A stretch of 64,000 nucleotides of DNA from Providencia huaxiensis (GCF_002843235.3 NZ_CP031123.2:992001-1056000); one strand, 5' to 3'; positions 26,921-36,154 are shown, numbered from the stretch's first letter. Numbers and translations: made by a program. Notes: generated by a model not told the origin, from the letters alone.

Positions 26921-28192
26921 ATGATAATCAATAAACTGTCTAAAGTAACGGGGTTTTCACCAAAGTTACTACTTGGCTATTTTGGCGTCCTGATCTTTAT
27001 GATGGGGGAAGGCCTAGAACAAGGCTGGCTGTCACCTTTTATAATTAGCCGTGGAATGAGTATTGAAGAATCATCATTACTATTTAGTGTGTATGGTTTT
27101 TTTGCTGCTGTCGCCGCGTGGTTGTCCGGTGTGTTGGCTGAAATTTATACCGCCCGTCGTGTGATGATTTTTGGTTTTGTGATGTTTGTCATTGGCTCGA
27201 TTATTTTCTTGTCTGTTGGCTTACCGAGTAACAGCCTGTCTATCATGATCCCAACCTATGCGCTGCGTGGTTTTGGTTATCCAATGTTTGCCTATGGCTT
27301 CTTAGTTTGGGTAGCCTATGAGGCGCCAATTAAAAAACTGGGCTCTGCAGTCGGGATCTTCTGGTTTGTTTATAGTGGCGGACTCGGTGTTTTAGGCGTG
27401 ATGTATTCAAGTTATGCGTTGCCAGTTTTAGGTGAAATGGCAACGTTATGGAGTGGACTGATTTTTGTCACTATCGGGGCATTTATTGCTATCGCGCTTA
27501 ACCGCAACAAAGCGGGAGATACAACGGACTCACCGAAAGAAAAAGTATCGCTCAGCTATGTATTTAAAGGGATCACCATCGCGTTTGAAAACCCCAAAAT
27601 TGGTTTAGGTGGCATTGTTCGTACTATTAATACCTCTGCAGCGTACGGTTTTGTGATCTTCATGCCAATGTTTCTTGCTGACTTTGGTTTTTCCCGCACA
27701 GAGTGGTTACATATCTACGCAGCACTTTGGACAGTGAACATCGCTTTTAATCTGATCTTTGGTGTTGTCAGTGACCGTATTGGTTGGCGCAATATTGTGA
27801 TTTGGTTTGGTTGTGTCGGCTGTATGGTTTGTACCTTAATGTTTTACTACGTGCCTTATTATTTTGGGCACAATTATACCCTGATGATGATTGCCGCTGG
27901 GTTATTCGGCGCATGTCTTGCCGGATACGTACCGCTTTCAGCCATCATGCCGAGTTTAGCGCCTGAAAATAAAGGCGCTGCAATGTCAGTACTTAACTTA
28001 GGTGCAGGCTTAAGTACTTTTGTCGGACCTGCATTAGTTGGGCTCTTTATTAGTAGTGTTGGAGCCTTTGGCGTGATTTGGATCTTCTCAGGGCTCTATT
28101 TATTTAGTGCGATATTGATGAAATTTATTACTGTGCCGGAAGAATTACTTGAACAGACGGCAAAGATGCAGCTAACACCAGAAAATAAGTAA
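26921..28192 (+). CDS. MFS transporter, RbtT/DalT-related polyol carrier
   Basis: A 423-residue major facilitator with about twelve membrane segments. It shares many patches with the DalT at 36155 (for example VRWFGC- or IWFGCVGCMVCTLMFYYVPYYFGH-type segments and PENKGAAMSVLNLGAGLS against PHHKGAAVSIYNLSAGLS), so both belong to the RbtT/DalT sugar-alcohol group. Its place in the operon argues for uptake of erythritol or L-threitol. Because rbtDK has no transporter beside it, this protein could also bring in ribitol. Confidence 0.85.
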   Translation: MIINKLSKVTGFSPKLLLGYFGVLIFMMGEGLEQGWLSPFIISRGMSIEESSLLFSVYGFFAAVAAWLSGVLAEIYTARRVMIFGFVMFVIGSIIFLSVGLPSNSLSIMIPTYALRGFGYPMFAYGFLVWVAYEAPIKKLGSAVGIFWFVYSGGLGVLGVMYSSYALPVLGEMATLWSGLIFVTIGAFIAIALNRNKAGDTTDSPKEKVSLSYVFKGITIAFENPKIGLGGIVRTINTSAAYGFVIFMPMFLADFGFSRTEWLHIYAALWTVNIAFNLIFGVVSDRIGWRNIVIWFGCVGCMVCTLMFYYVPYYFGHNYTLMMIAAGLFGACLAGYVPLSAIMPSLAPENKGAAMSVLNLGAGLSTFVGPALVGLFISSVGAFGVIWIFSGLYLFSAILMKFITVPEELLEQTAKMQLTPENK

Positions 28193-28203
28193 ATGAGGGA
28201 ATT

Positions 28204-29205
28204 ATGAATAGAATCATTAATGAACCTGATCTCGTTGTTGAAGATGCGATTCAAGGTTATTTGAAAGCGCACCCTGAATATTTTGCACAAACTGATAACG
28301 CGCGCGTTCTAAAATACCCAAAAGCCCCAATACAAGGGAAAGTGGGCATTGTCACTGGTGGTGGTTCAGGTCATGAACCTGCGTTTTTAGGCTACGTGGG
28401 TGAAAACATGTTAGATGCGGTAGCCATTGGGGAAATTTTTTCCTCACCCACTGCGGGCGCTTTTTTAGATGCGTTTAAAGCAGCCGATAGCGGTGCGGGT
28501 GTTGCCTGTTTATATGGTAACTATGCGGGCGATAACATGAACGTCAAGATGGCGATGAAAAAGGCAGAAAAAGCGGGTATGCAAGTCAAAACCGTGGTTG
28601 CTACCGATGACGTCGCTTCAGCACCTGCGAGTGAAAAAGAAAAGCGCCGTGGCGTTGCTGGCGAAATTCTCATGTGGAAAGTGGGCTCTGCCGCAGCAAG
28701 CAAAGGCTATGATTTAGACGGTGTTATTAATGCAGCACAAAAAGCGATTAATAACTGCCACTCTATTGGTGTTGGGTTAACGTCTTGCACCATTCCAGCA
28801 GTGGGTCATCCAAATTTTCATATTGAAGACGGGATGATGGAGCTAGGCATTGGCCATCATGGAGAGCCAGGCATTGAAATCATGCCAATTCAATCGGCCG
28901 CGCAAATGGCACAAACCATGTTAGCGCCAATTTTAGATGATATGCAGGCAAAACAAGGTGATGAAGTTGTCGTCTTGGTTTCAGGGCTAGGTGCGACACC
29001 AGTTATGGAGCTGTACATCTACTATGCAGAGGTTGAAAAACAACTCAGTGAGAAAGGTGTGCGGATTGTTCGTAACTATGTTGGTAACTATTTTACCTCA
29101 CTAGAAATGATGGGGGTCACACTGACATTAATGAAAGTGGATGATGAATTAAAAACATTGATGGATGTCCCTGCATATTCATTGGGTTTAACACAGGTTA
29201 AATAA
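28204..29205 (+). CDS. dhaK: DhaK-type subunit of an erythrulose/dihydroxyacetone kinase
   Basis: A 333-residue kinase subunit of the DhaK family. The substrate-binding His that forms a covalent hemiaminal lies in MELGIGHHGEPGIEI, and the glycine-rich VGIVTGGGSGHEPAFLGYVG and YGNYAGDNMN motifs are clear. It holds the keto sugar while DhaL donates phosphate from ATP. It overlaps no neighbour but lies 11 bases after the MFS gene and 10 before dhaL. No PTS-type DhaM is here, so the complex is probably ATP-dependent. Context suggests L- or D-erythrulose as substrate. Confidence 0.9.
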   Translation: MNRIINEPDLVVEDAIQGYLKAHPEYFAQTDNARVLKYPKAPIQGKVGIVTGGGSGHEPAFLGYVGENMLDAVAIGEIFSSPTAGAFLDAFKAADSGAGVACLYGNYAGDNMNVKMAMKKAEKAGMQVKTVVATDDVASAPASEKEKRRGVAGEILMWKVGSAAASKGYDLDGVINAAQKAINNCHSIGVGLTSCTIPAVGHPNFHIEDGMMELGIGHHGEPGIEIMPIQSAAQMAQTMLAPILDDMQAKQGDEVVVLVSGLGATPVMELYIYYAEVEKQLSEKGVRIVRNYVGNYFTSLEMMGVTLTLMKVDDELKTLMDVPAYSLGLTQVK

Positions 29206-29215
29206 GGAGACAATT

Positions 29216-29869
29216 ATGCAAGTTATTTCAACGGGCAACGGCAAGGAAATTACCCTTGATTTAGTGAACATTATTGTTTCTAACCGTGAATACCTCAGTG
29301 AAATTGATGGCGCAATAGGGGATGGAGACCATGGCATTAATATGGCTAAAGGTTTTAATCTATGCGCTAAAGCAATCGCGGACCGTGAATTATCACTCAG
29401 TGAAGGCTTTGAAGAGATTTCTGATGCCTTGATGGAAGGTATTGGCGGTTCAATGGGGCCACTTTATGGCAGTTTCTTTATGGGAATGTCAGACAGCATT
29501 TCAGGGAAAAATGAGTTATCGCAACAAGATTTTCTTGCTATGTTGAAAAATGGGCTATCCGAACTGCAAGACATCAGCAGTGCAACAGTGGGTGACAAGT
29601 GCCTAATGGATACATTGATCCCTGCGGTTAATGCCTTTGAAGAGGCAACAAAAGCAGGGAAAAACTTTAAACAAGCGCTTGATGCGATGCAGGCAGCTGC
29701 TGTTGCAGGTCGTGATTCCACAGTAGATTTAGTGGCTAAAATTGGCCGTGCAAGCCGCCTTGGTGAACGTTCAAGAGGGGTATTGGATGCAGGTGCCACT
29801 TCTTGTTGTTTATTATTGTGTCAATTAGCGCAGAGTATTGAAAAACAGGATGCATTAGCTAATGCATAA
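29216..29869 (+). CDS. dhaL: DhaL-type ATP-binding subunit
   Basis: A 217-residue all-helical kinase subunit. The Mg-ADP-binding aspartates are in IDGAIGDGDHGINMAKGF, followed by GGSMGPLYGSFFMGM and a C-terminal GRASRLGERSRGVLDAGA loop, all typical of DhaL. It completes the two-subunit kinase with the preceding gene. AAGGAGA lies before the ATG. A symmetrical hairpin follows, so the downstream regulator may be read partly from its own promoter. Confidence 0.9.
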   Translation: MQVISTGNGKEITLDLVNIIVSNREYLSEIDGAIGDGDHGINMAKGFNLCAKAIADRELSLSEGFEEISDALMEGIGGSMGPLYGSFFMGMSDSISGKNELSQQDFLAMLKNGLSELQDISSATVGDKCLMDTLIPAVNAFEEATKAGKNFKQALDAMQAAAVAGRDSTVDLVAKIGRASRLGERSRGVLDAGATSCCLLLCQLAQSIEKQDALANA

Positions 29870-29889
29870 TTGTTTTATATAATTCTTTC

Positions 29890-29926
29890 GTGGATATATA
29901 GTCAAATATCATTGCTATATATCCAC
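29890..29926 (+). terminator. Hairpin after dhaL
   Basis: GTGGATATATAG and CTATATATCCAC form a perfect 12-bp stem with a 13-base loop, followed by a T-rich stretch. Confidence 0.65.
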
Positions 29927-30027
29927 TCTCTTTTATAACTCACTTATTAATTGCCACTAGAAACGCTATACTAAAACCTTATCACCCTTGTTGCGATTAA
30001 CACCAATAAAGAGGAAACCACTATCTT

Positions 30028-30990
30028 ATGGATAGATCACAAACATCTTCCGAAATCGAGCTACTGACTGAAATTGCGATAGCTTATTATCGTGATGAAA
30101 TTACTCAGGAAGAGATCGCCAATAAGTTTGGTATATCGCGAATTAAGGTAGGCCGCTTACTCAAGCGGGCAAAGGAAGAAGGTATTGTAGAGATCAATGT
30201 TCGCTATCATCCTATTTTTAGCACTCAGTTAGAACAACAGTTACTTTCTCGCTTCCCGATTTCCCGTGCATTGATTGCCCTCGATCATCCCGACGAAGAA
30301 GAGCAACGTTACCAAGTCGGCACTCTCGTCGCTAACTATTTATCAACAACGTTACGAGACAACATGATAGTCACGGTCGGCCAAGGTCGCAATGTTGCGG
30401 TAGTGGCTGATAGCGGTGGAGCCGTCCCTGAAAAAGATTGCCGTTTTATTTGTGGAATAGGCGGAACCCATCGCCCAGGTGATTCCATCAATGCGGATCA
30501 TATCAGCCGTCGTTTAGCCAAAAAGTTTGGTGGAACCAGCGAAACCTTATACGCGCCTGCTTATGTCGAAAATAACGAATTAAAGCAATCATTTATGAAA
30601 AATGGCACCATTAAGGAAACCTTAGATCGTGCCCGTAAAGCGGATATTGCCTTAATTGGTATTGGCGATATGAATGAAGATAGCTATATGGTCAAGCTAG
30701 GCTGGTTTACACCGCGTGAAATTGTTGATGCGAGTTTGAATCAAGGGGTGATTGGCGATATCGCAGGTTATGATTTTTTCAATGCGCAAGGGCAACATGT
30801 TGATACCGTGATGAATGACCGCGTGATAGGCCTAAGTATAGACGAACTCAAGAAAATTCCTTGCGTAATAGCGATTGCCTCAGAGTCATCAAAAGCGATG
30901 GCGATTATGGGGGCCCTGCGTACGGGGGCGATTGATATTATTGCAACGAGTGCGAGTAATGTGCGGACGATTTTAAAGATGTCCCAATAG
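30028..30990 (+). CDS. SorC/DeoR-type regulator of the tetritol operon (EryD-like)
   Basis: A 320-residue SorC-family regulator. The N-terminal helix-turn-helix reads EITQEEIANKFGISRIKVGR (about residues 24-43), then a large sugar-binding domain with TVGQGRNVAVVAD and ALIGIGDMNEDS. It lies at the end of the tetritol operon and probably controls it and the divergent rpiB-tkt pair, in the way EryD does in erythritol operons. Its stop codon TAG lies inside the left end of an ERIC repeat, so the repeat has inserted at, or created, the 3' boundary of the gene. Confidence 0.87.
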   Translation: MDRSQTSSEIELLTEIAIAYYRDEITQEEIANKFGISRIKVGRLLKRAKEEGIVEINVRYHPIFSTQLEQQLLSRFPISRALIALDHPDEEEQRYQVGTLVANYLSTTLRDNMIVTVGQGRNVAVVADSGGAVPEKDCRFICGIGGTHRPGDSINADHISRRLAKKFGGTSETLYAPAYVENNELKQSFMKNGTIKETLDRARKADIALIGIGDMNEDSYMVKLGWFTPREIVDASLNQGVIGDIAGYDFFNAQGQHVDTVMNDRVIGLSIDELKKIPCVIAIASESSKAMAIMGALRTGAIDIIATSASNVRTILKMSQ

Positions 30991-31113
30991 CTCGTCATAC
31001 TTCAAGCCGTCGCGTTGTTGACTACGTTCATTCGCATTAGTCACATACTTGTGTATGCTCCTAATGACTCATTCACTTGTCGCCTAGCGACAACTTGAAT
31101 TATTTAGAGCTAT
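30987..31113. repeat. ERIC-like repeat, copy 1 of tandem array
   Basis: 127-bp imperfect palindrome with terminal inverted repeats ATAGCTC and GAGCTAT and the internal CACATACTTGTGTATGCTCC core. Length, ends and core fit the ERIC family of enterobacteria. It begins within the stop codon of the SorC gene. Confidence 0.85.
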
Positions 31114-31238
31114 TATTTGTCATACTTCAAGCCGTCGCGTTGTTGACTACGTTCATTCGCATTAGTCACATACTTGTGTATACTCCTAATGACTCATTCA
31201 CTTGTCGCCTAGCGACAACTTGAATTATTTAGAGCTAT
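31112..31238. repeat. ERIC-like repeat, copy 2
   Basis: Nearly identical to copy 1 and offset from it by exactly 125 bp, so adjacent elements share two bases, as expected if each inserted at a TA dinucleotide. Confidence 0.85.
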
Positions 31239-31330
31239 TATTTGTCATACTTCAAGCCGTCGCGTTGTTGACGACGTATACTCAGTCATTGGTTCATTGT
31301 TTGACTATGACTCTAATTATTTAGAGTATC
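31237..31330. repeat. ERIC-like repeat, copy 3, internally deleted
   Basis: Keeps the left end (CATACTTCAAGCCGTCGCGT) and the right end (AATTATTTAGAGTATC) but has lost and rearranged the centre. Confidence 0.7.
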
Positions 31331-31389
31331 TATTATAAAATAGGTTTACATCACCTAATTAGTTACCTTATTATTTTTATATAAATCTT

Positions 31390-31446
31390 TGGGAGATGGC
31401 ATTCCTCCTCATGTAAAACCGCCCGTTGAGGGCTGATGATGCCTAC
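31390..31446 (+). ncRNA. Fluoride riboswitch (crcB motif)
   Basis: The conserved aptamer parts are all present in order: GGGAGATGGCATTCCTCC, then AAAACCGCCC, then GGGCTGATGATGCCTAC. This is the fluoride-binding RNA that turns on exporter genes. Candidate expression-platform hairpins follow: CCTACGT pairing with ACGTAGG (31442-31478) and TGCCCTA/TAGGGCA (31485-31501). The regulated gene is crcB, 240 bases downstream, with an ERIC element in between. Confidence 0.95.
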
Positions 31447-31484
31447 GTTAACCTTTTCATTTGATGGGGTACGTAGGTATTATG

Positions 31485-31501
31485 TGCCCTAATATAGGGC
31501 A
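31485..31501 (+). terminator. Short hairpin downstream of the riboswitch
   Basis: TGCCCTA-ATA-TAGGGCA; possible part of the expression platform, without a strong T tract. Confidence 0.4.
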
Positions 31502-31510
31502 TAAATGATC

Positions 31511-31637
31511 TATACTCGTCATACTTCAAGTTACATGGTTGTTGACTGCACAGCACTAGCCAAATCACATACTTCTGTATGTTCATTGGACTATCTTCGC
31601 TTGTCGCCTACATGTAACTCGAATTATTTAGAGTATA
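31511..31637. repeat. ERIC-like repeat between riboswitch and crcB
   Basis: Exactly 127 bp between perfect terminal inverted repeats TATACTC and GAGTATA. Its sequence is diverged from copies 1-3. It would be transcribed as a long hairpin in the crcB leader. Confidence 0.88.
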
Positions 31638-31688
31638 ACAGGGAGACTTTCCTTTCGTTTATCCCGCCAGACATTAAAGGAAGTTTCT

Positions 31689-32069
31689 ATGTACGCCTCT
31701 TTATTTGCAATCGCGATTGGTTCTGTTCTTGGTGGATGGCTAAGATGGTTTGTTAGCCTAAGACTTAATCACCTTTACCCCAACATTCCCCTTGGTACGG
31801 TTGCGGTCAACTTAATTGGCGGCTTTGTTATTGGTTTTGCCATCTCTTACTTTGCCAATGCAAATATTAGCCCTGCCTATAAATTATTCATTGTGACGGG
31901 TTTCTGTGGTGCATTTACCACCTTTTCGACCTTTTCACTCGAAGTGTTGGTGCTAATCCAAGAAGGTAAATTGGGCTTCGCCATTAGTACCATTGCCATC
32001 CATGTCATTGGCGCCTTAATATTTACCTTGCTTGGAATGTTATGCCATCACTGGCTAGCACAGGGGTGA
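31689..32069 (+). CDS. crcB: Fluoride channel CrcB/Fluc
   Basis: A 126-residue four-span membrane protein that works as a dual-topology dimer exporting fluoride. Family motifs are seen: GSVLGGWLRW, GTVAVNLIGGF with the conserved Asn, and TGFCGAFTTFSTFS lining the pore. AAAGGAAG lies before the ATG. A fluoride riboswitch lies upstream. The 3' end overlaps that of the convergent dalR by 15 bases. Confidence 0.95.
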   Translation: MYASLFAIAIGSVLGGWLRWFVSLRLNHLYPNIPLGTVAVNLIGGFVIGFAISYFANANISPAYKLFIVTGFCGAFTTFSTFSLEVLVLIQEGKLGFAISTIAIHVIGALIFTLLGMLCHHWLAQG

Positions 32070-33017
32070 TTTATTAGCTAATAAATGATGTGCAGTAGCT
32101 TCATCGGTCACTAAACCTGTTACCCAACCACCATTCATAACGGCTTGAATGGCTTTTGTTTTGTGCGCGCCACCCGCAAATGCGATCACTGGTTTATTCG
32201 GGGAAGGGAAAAGCGGAACACTGGTGTGCGTGTCATCTAGCGCGGTAGAAAGCCGCTCTCCGTTAGCTTGGATAAAATGTCCCAATAACTCTGCGGCTAC
32301 ACCCTTTTCTAACAACATTTCCAATTGTTCATCCGTGACAAAACCTTCAGAATTGAGTGGGCATCCTTTGCCGACTTCACCAATACCAATAAAGGTAATA
32401 TCTGCATTTAGGGCTTTTTCCGTGACTTCCTTATACACGCGATGTTGGCACCACATTGCTTTATCTTCAGGGCTATCGGCATAAAGCGGTGCAGGTAGAA
32501 TGTAGTGCCGGCACTGTAATTTTTCTGCAAAACGTAATGGAATATCATAGCGTGTTGCTGAGCTATCACGAGCAATCGCACCTATTAGTGAAACACACTG
32601 GTGCTGGGCGGTTTCTAGGTAAGGAAGGGCATCAATAATACTGCGTAATGTTCTACCTGAACCGATACCAATAACTTGAGGTTTATCGGGGTCGATTAAT
32701 TGCTCCATAAGCTCAGCACCGGCCACCGAAATCATATCGAGCGTCGCTTCTGTATCAAGTTGGCCTGAAGGGACAACAAAGCAATGTGTTAGGTGATACT
32801 TTTGCTGGATATCATTAGCGAGTCTTAAACACTCCGTAATCGGGTGCGTGATTTGCACCTGAACCATACCTTGTTCTTTTGCTAGTGAAATAAGGCGTTG
32901 GGCGACTTGTCTCGACAGCCCAAGTTCATGCGCAATTTCCTGTTGTGTTTTGCCTGCCACAAAATATAGCCATGCCGCACGTGCAGCTTGTTCCATTTTT
33001 TTTAATTCTTTCTGCAT
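32055..33017 (-). CDS. dalR: SorC-family regulator of the D-arabinitol operon (DalR-like)
   Basis: A 320-residue SorC-type regulator with the helix-turn-helix KTQQEIAHELGLSRQVAQRL (about residues 23-42) and a sugar-binding domain (GIGSGRTLRSIIDAL, TFIGIGEVGKG). I take the ATG at 33017, with AGGAG seven bases upstream; the frame extends to a TTG at 33059 that would cover an operator-like GGGCA motif. It is divergent from dalD-dalK-dalT as in Klebsiella, and so probably represses them with D-arabinitol as inducer. It overlaps crcB tail to tail. Confidence 0.82.
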   Translation of the reverse strand: MQKELKKMEQAARAAWLYFVAGKTQQEIAHELGLSRQVAQRLISLAKEQGMVQVQITHPITECLRLANDIQQKYHLTHCFVVPSGQLDTEATLDMISVAGAELMEQLIDPDKPQVIGIGSGRTLRSIIDALPYLETAQHQCVSLIGAIARDSSATRYDIPLRFAEKLQCRHYILPAPLYADSPEDKAMWCQHRVYKEVTEKALNADITFIGIGEVGKGCPLNSEGFVTDEQLEMLLEKGVAAELLGHFIQANGERLSTALDDTHTSVPLFPSPNKPVIAFAGGAHKTKAIQAVMNGGWVTGLVTDEATAHHLLANKSPLC

Positions 33018-33088
33018 GGACATTCTCCTGCTGGTTTCGCTTATTGTAATTCTGGGCAATTGTTTATTAAAAGGGCAAAAGTTAATAC

Positions 33089-33104
33089 TGTGAGCATTAT
33101 CGCA
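33089..33104 (+). promoter_or_regulatory. Candidate CRP site upstream of dalD
   Basis: TGTGAGCATTATCGCA matches the CRP half-sites TGTGA/TCACA at nine of ten bases. It lies about 91-106 bases before dalD. Confidence 0.6.
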
Positions 33105-33141
33105 GTAATTGTGATCGGATTGAAACTAAAATATAACAAAC

Positions 33142-33153
33142 GGGCATATGCCC
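33142..33153. promoter_or_regulatory. Candidate DalR operator
   Basis: GGGCATATGCCC is a perfect 12-bp palindrome 41 bases before dalD. GGGCA half-sites recur at 33054 and 33073 in the same gap. Its CATATG core also occurs in the tetritol promoter dyad at 25448-25457. Confidence 0.6.
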
Positions 33154-33194
33154 AAAAAAATAGCAATTATTTAATTTTAGGGTAAGGAGTCACA

Positions 33195-34583
33195 ATGCTA
33201 AAGCAGAAATCAGTGTGGATGCACATCGGTGCTGGGTCATTTCATCGTGCTCACCAAGCGTGGTATTTGCACCGCTTGATTCAACAAGGGGATGATAGTT
33301 GGTCAATTGCCTTAGGGAATATTCGCAATGATGCGAATGCATTGCTTGATAACCTAACCAAGCAAAATGGGGAATATACCCTTGAAACAGTTTCACCTGA
33401 AGGTGAGCGCCATTATGAAAAAATCACTTCAGTGCGTAAAGTATTGCATTGGGATGAGAATTTAAGCCAATTAGTGGAACAAGGCTGTGATAAAGCAACA
33501 CGTGTTATTGCTTTCACGGTCACGGAGGCGGGCTATTATTTAACCCCACAGCATGAATTAGATGCAGAACAGCCAGATGTTAAAGCAGACTTAACGGGCA
33601 AAATGAGCACCATATATGGTGCATTAACACAAATTTTACGTGCACGTTTAGCGGCTCATGGTGAACCTGTGACCTTGTTAAATTGTGATAATTTGCGCCA
33701 CAATGGCGAACGGTTTAGACACGGCTTTTTATCGTTTTTGCAATTAAAAGGCGAAACCGAGCTGTACCAATGGGTGAAAGAAAATACGCGTTCGCCGAAT
33801 ACCATGGTTGATAGGATCACGCCTCGTCCAACCCCAGATGTGGCTGAACGTGTAAAACAGCATACTGGTTGGGATGATAAAGCACCTGTTATGGGAGAGG
33901 CATTCATTCAGTGGGTGATTGAAGATGACTTTATTAATGGACGCCCTGCATTAGAAAATGTCGATGTAGAAATGGTTGAGTCCGTTTTACCGTGGGAAGA
34001 AGCGAAAATTCGTATTCTGAATGCGAGCCACAGTTGTATTGCTTGGGCAGGAACCTTAATTGGTTTGAGCTTTATTGATGAAAGCACCCGCCAATCTGCT
34101 ATCAAACAAATGGCATGGAATTATGTCACACAAGACGTGATACCGTCATTGTCACCGAGCCCTCTCGATTTAGAACAATACCGTGATGTGGTACTCGCAC
34201 GCTTTAGTAACCCTTATATTCAGGATACTAACCAACGTGTTGCCGCTGATGGTTTATCAAAAATTCCCGGTTTTATCACGCCAACACTGCAAGAATGTTA
34301 TCAGCGCCAGCAGACTCCGGCTGCGACGGCTGTGCTGCCTGCTTTATTCTTCGTGTTTTTACAGCGCTGGGCTCGTGGTGAATTACCGTATGAATATCAG
34401 GATGGTGTGTTAGATGTGCCGCTATATCAAAAAATGATGAATAGCAGTGACGCATTGTCGCAATTTGTCTCAAGTGAAATGTTGTTCGGCTCACTCGCTC
34501 ATTCTACTGAATTCCACGAATTGATGAGCAACACGGTTGAAAAAGTTGAAAATTGGCTCAAGTCACCTCAACAACCTCTGTAA
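33195..34583 (+). CDS. dalD: D-arabinitol 4-dehydrogenase
   Basis: A 462-residue long-chain polyol dehydrogenase of the mannitol dehydrogenase family. It oxidises D-arabinitol to D-xylulose with NAD. The start [20 protein letters not shown] is the family NAD-binding opening, and the catalytic segment [19 protein letters not shown] (Lys, Asn and His residues) is complete. Many stretches match Klebsiella DalD as I recall it, such as [12 protein letters not shown] and [20 protein letters not shown] precedes the ATG. It leads dalDKT. Confidence 0.93.
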   Translation: MLKQKSVWMHIGAGSFHRAHQAWYLHRLIQQGDDSWSIALGNIRNDANALLDNLTKQNGEYTLETVSPEGERHYEKITSVRKVLHWDENLSQLVEQGCDKATRVIAFTVTEAGYYLTPQHELDAEQPDVKADLTGKMSTIYGALTQILRARLAAHGEPVTLLNCDNLRHNGERFRHGFLSFLQLKGETELYQWVKENTRSPNTMVDRITPRPTPDVAERVKQHTGWDDKAPVMGEAFIQWVIEDDFINGRPALENVDVEMVESVLPWEEAKIRILNASHSCIAWAGTLIGLSFIDESTRQSAIKQMAWNYVTQDVIPSLSPSPLDLEQYRDVVLARFSNPYIQDTNQRVAADGLSKIPGFITPTLQECYQRQQTPAATAVLPALFFVFLQRWARGELPYEYQDGVLDVPLYQKMMNSSDALSQFVSSEMLFGSLAHSTEFHELMSNTVEKVENWLKSPQQPL

Positions 34584-34594
34584 GGAGAAAGGCG

Positions 34595-36064
34595 ATGTAC
34601 CTCGGAATTGACCTAGGCACTTCAGAACTTAAGGCTGTATTAATTAATGCTCAGGGCGAAATTGTTGCCTCAAGCCATATGGCATTAACCGTACAAAGGC
34701 CACATTCTCAGTGGGCCGAACAATCGCCAGATAGTTGGTGGGAAGCCACCAACGCGGTTGCGGCGACCTTGCGCCAAAAAGCCCCAGAAGCATGGGCTGC
34801 GGTGAAAGCAATTGGTTTATCAGGCCAAATGCACGGTGCAGTATTATTAAACAGCGAGCACCAAGTTCTTCGCGACTGTATTTTATGGAACGACACCCGC
34901 AGTGCGAAGGAGTGTGAATGGTTGATGGAAAATCACCCTGAGTTCCTAACGATTGGCGCTAATTTAGTTATGCCAGGTTTCACCGCACCCAAATTATTGT
35001 GGGTTGCACGCCATGAACCTGAAATATTCAAACAAGTTGCCAAGGTATTGCTTCCTAAAGACTATTTACGTTGGAAAATGACGGGGCAATTTACCAGTGA
35101 TATGTCTGATGCTTCGGGGACATTGTGGCTGGATGTGGCTAAGCGTGATTGGTCCGATGAATTATTGGCTGCAACTAATCTAACTCGTGAACAGATGCCT
35201 TCTTTAGTTGAGGGTGCTGAACAAAGTGGTGTGCTACGGGCGGATTTAGCATCGCAATGGGGGCTGAGTGCCAATGTGATTATCGCTGGTGGAGGCGGTG
35301 ACAATGCAGCCTCAGCAGTGGGCGTTGGCGCAATTAATGACGGTGATGCCTTGATTTCTCTGGGCACCTCTGGCGTCATTTTTGTGGTTAATAATCAACT
35401 ACAAGCAGCACCACATCAAGGTGTCCATGCATTTGCTCATGCATTGCCAAATCGCTGGCACCAAATGAGTGTGATGTTAAGTGCTGCCAACTGTTTGCGT
35501 TGGCTTTGCCAGCTTCTTTCCACAACTGAAAATCAGCTGATGGACGAAGTGGGTCAATTGAGTGATGACCAGAAGAAGCAAGCTCCAGTATTTTTGCCTT
35601 ACCTCTCAGGGGAAAGAACGCCCCATAATGACCCTTATGCAATGGGCTCATTTTTTGCGTTAAGAAATGAAACAACGCGAGCCCAGCTTGGTTATGCGGT
35701 AATTGAGGGAGTGACCTTTGCTCTGGCGGATGGCATGCAGGTTTTAACACAAACGGGAACGCAAATTAGCCGGTGTAGCTTAACAGGGGGAGGAGCGCGT
35801 AGTCCGGTTTGGGCGCAGCTGATTGCAGATGTGATCGATATACCGATTGTGACTCACCCTGCGAGTTCATCGGGGGCTTTAGGTGCAGCTCGTTTGGCAT
35901 GGTTGGCAGAAGGAGGCAATACAGAAATTGTGTGCCAGAAACCAGAAGTATTGAGTACTTATTTACCGCAAAAACAGTACCAAGTTTGGTTAAATCAACG
36001 GCTTGATGTTTTCCGTTTATTATACCAACAGCAAAAACAAACAAGGGAATTATTGCCACAGTAG
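34595..36064 (+). CDS. dalK: D-xylulokinase of the arabinitol operon
   Basis: A 489-residue FGGY kinase that converts D-xylulose to D-xylulose 5-phosphate. The opening MYLGIDLGTSELKAVLIN, the xylulokinase segment GLSGQMHGAVLL, ILWNDTRSAKEC and the ATP-site SLTGGGARSPVWAQL fit XylB/DalK. The start is the ATG at 34595, after AAGGAGA and just beyond the dalD stop. Its position after an arabinitol dehydrogenase argues for DalK; sequence alone cannot separate it from XylB. Confidence 0.92.
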   Translation: MYLGIDLGTSELKAVLINAQGEIVASSHMALTVQRPHSQWAEQSPDSWWEATNAVAATLRQKAPEAWAAVKAIGLSGQMHGAVLLNSEHQVLRDCILWNDTRSAKECEWLMENHPEFLTIGANLVMPGFTAPKLLWVARHEPEIFKQVAKVLLPKDYLRWKMTGQFTSDMSDASGTLWLDVAKRDWSDELLAATNLTREQMPSLVEGAEQSGVLRADLASQWGLSANVIIAGGGGDNAASAVGVGAINDGDALISLGTSGVIFVVNNQLQAAPHQGVHAFAHALPNRWHQMSVMLSAANCLRWLCQLLSTTENQLMDEVGQLSDDQKKQAPVFLPYLSGERTPHNDPYAMGSFFALRNETTRAQLGYAVIEGVTFALADGMQVLTQTGTQISRCSLTGGGARSPVWAQLIADVIDIPIVTHPASSSGALGAARLAWLAEGGNTEIVCQKPEVLSTYLPQKQYQVWLNQRLDVFRLLYQQQKQTRELLPQ

Positions 36065-36154
36065 GCGAGTGTGGCGGTGTTTCCCTACACATCACCGCCA
36101 CAGTTATCTCTTCGCGATTGATTAAAATAACAAAATTACAATGAGGAAACTGCA

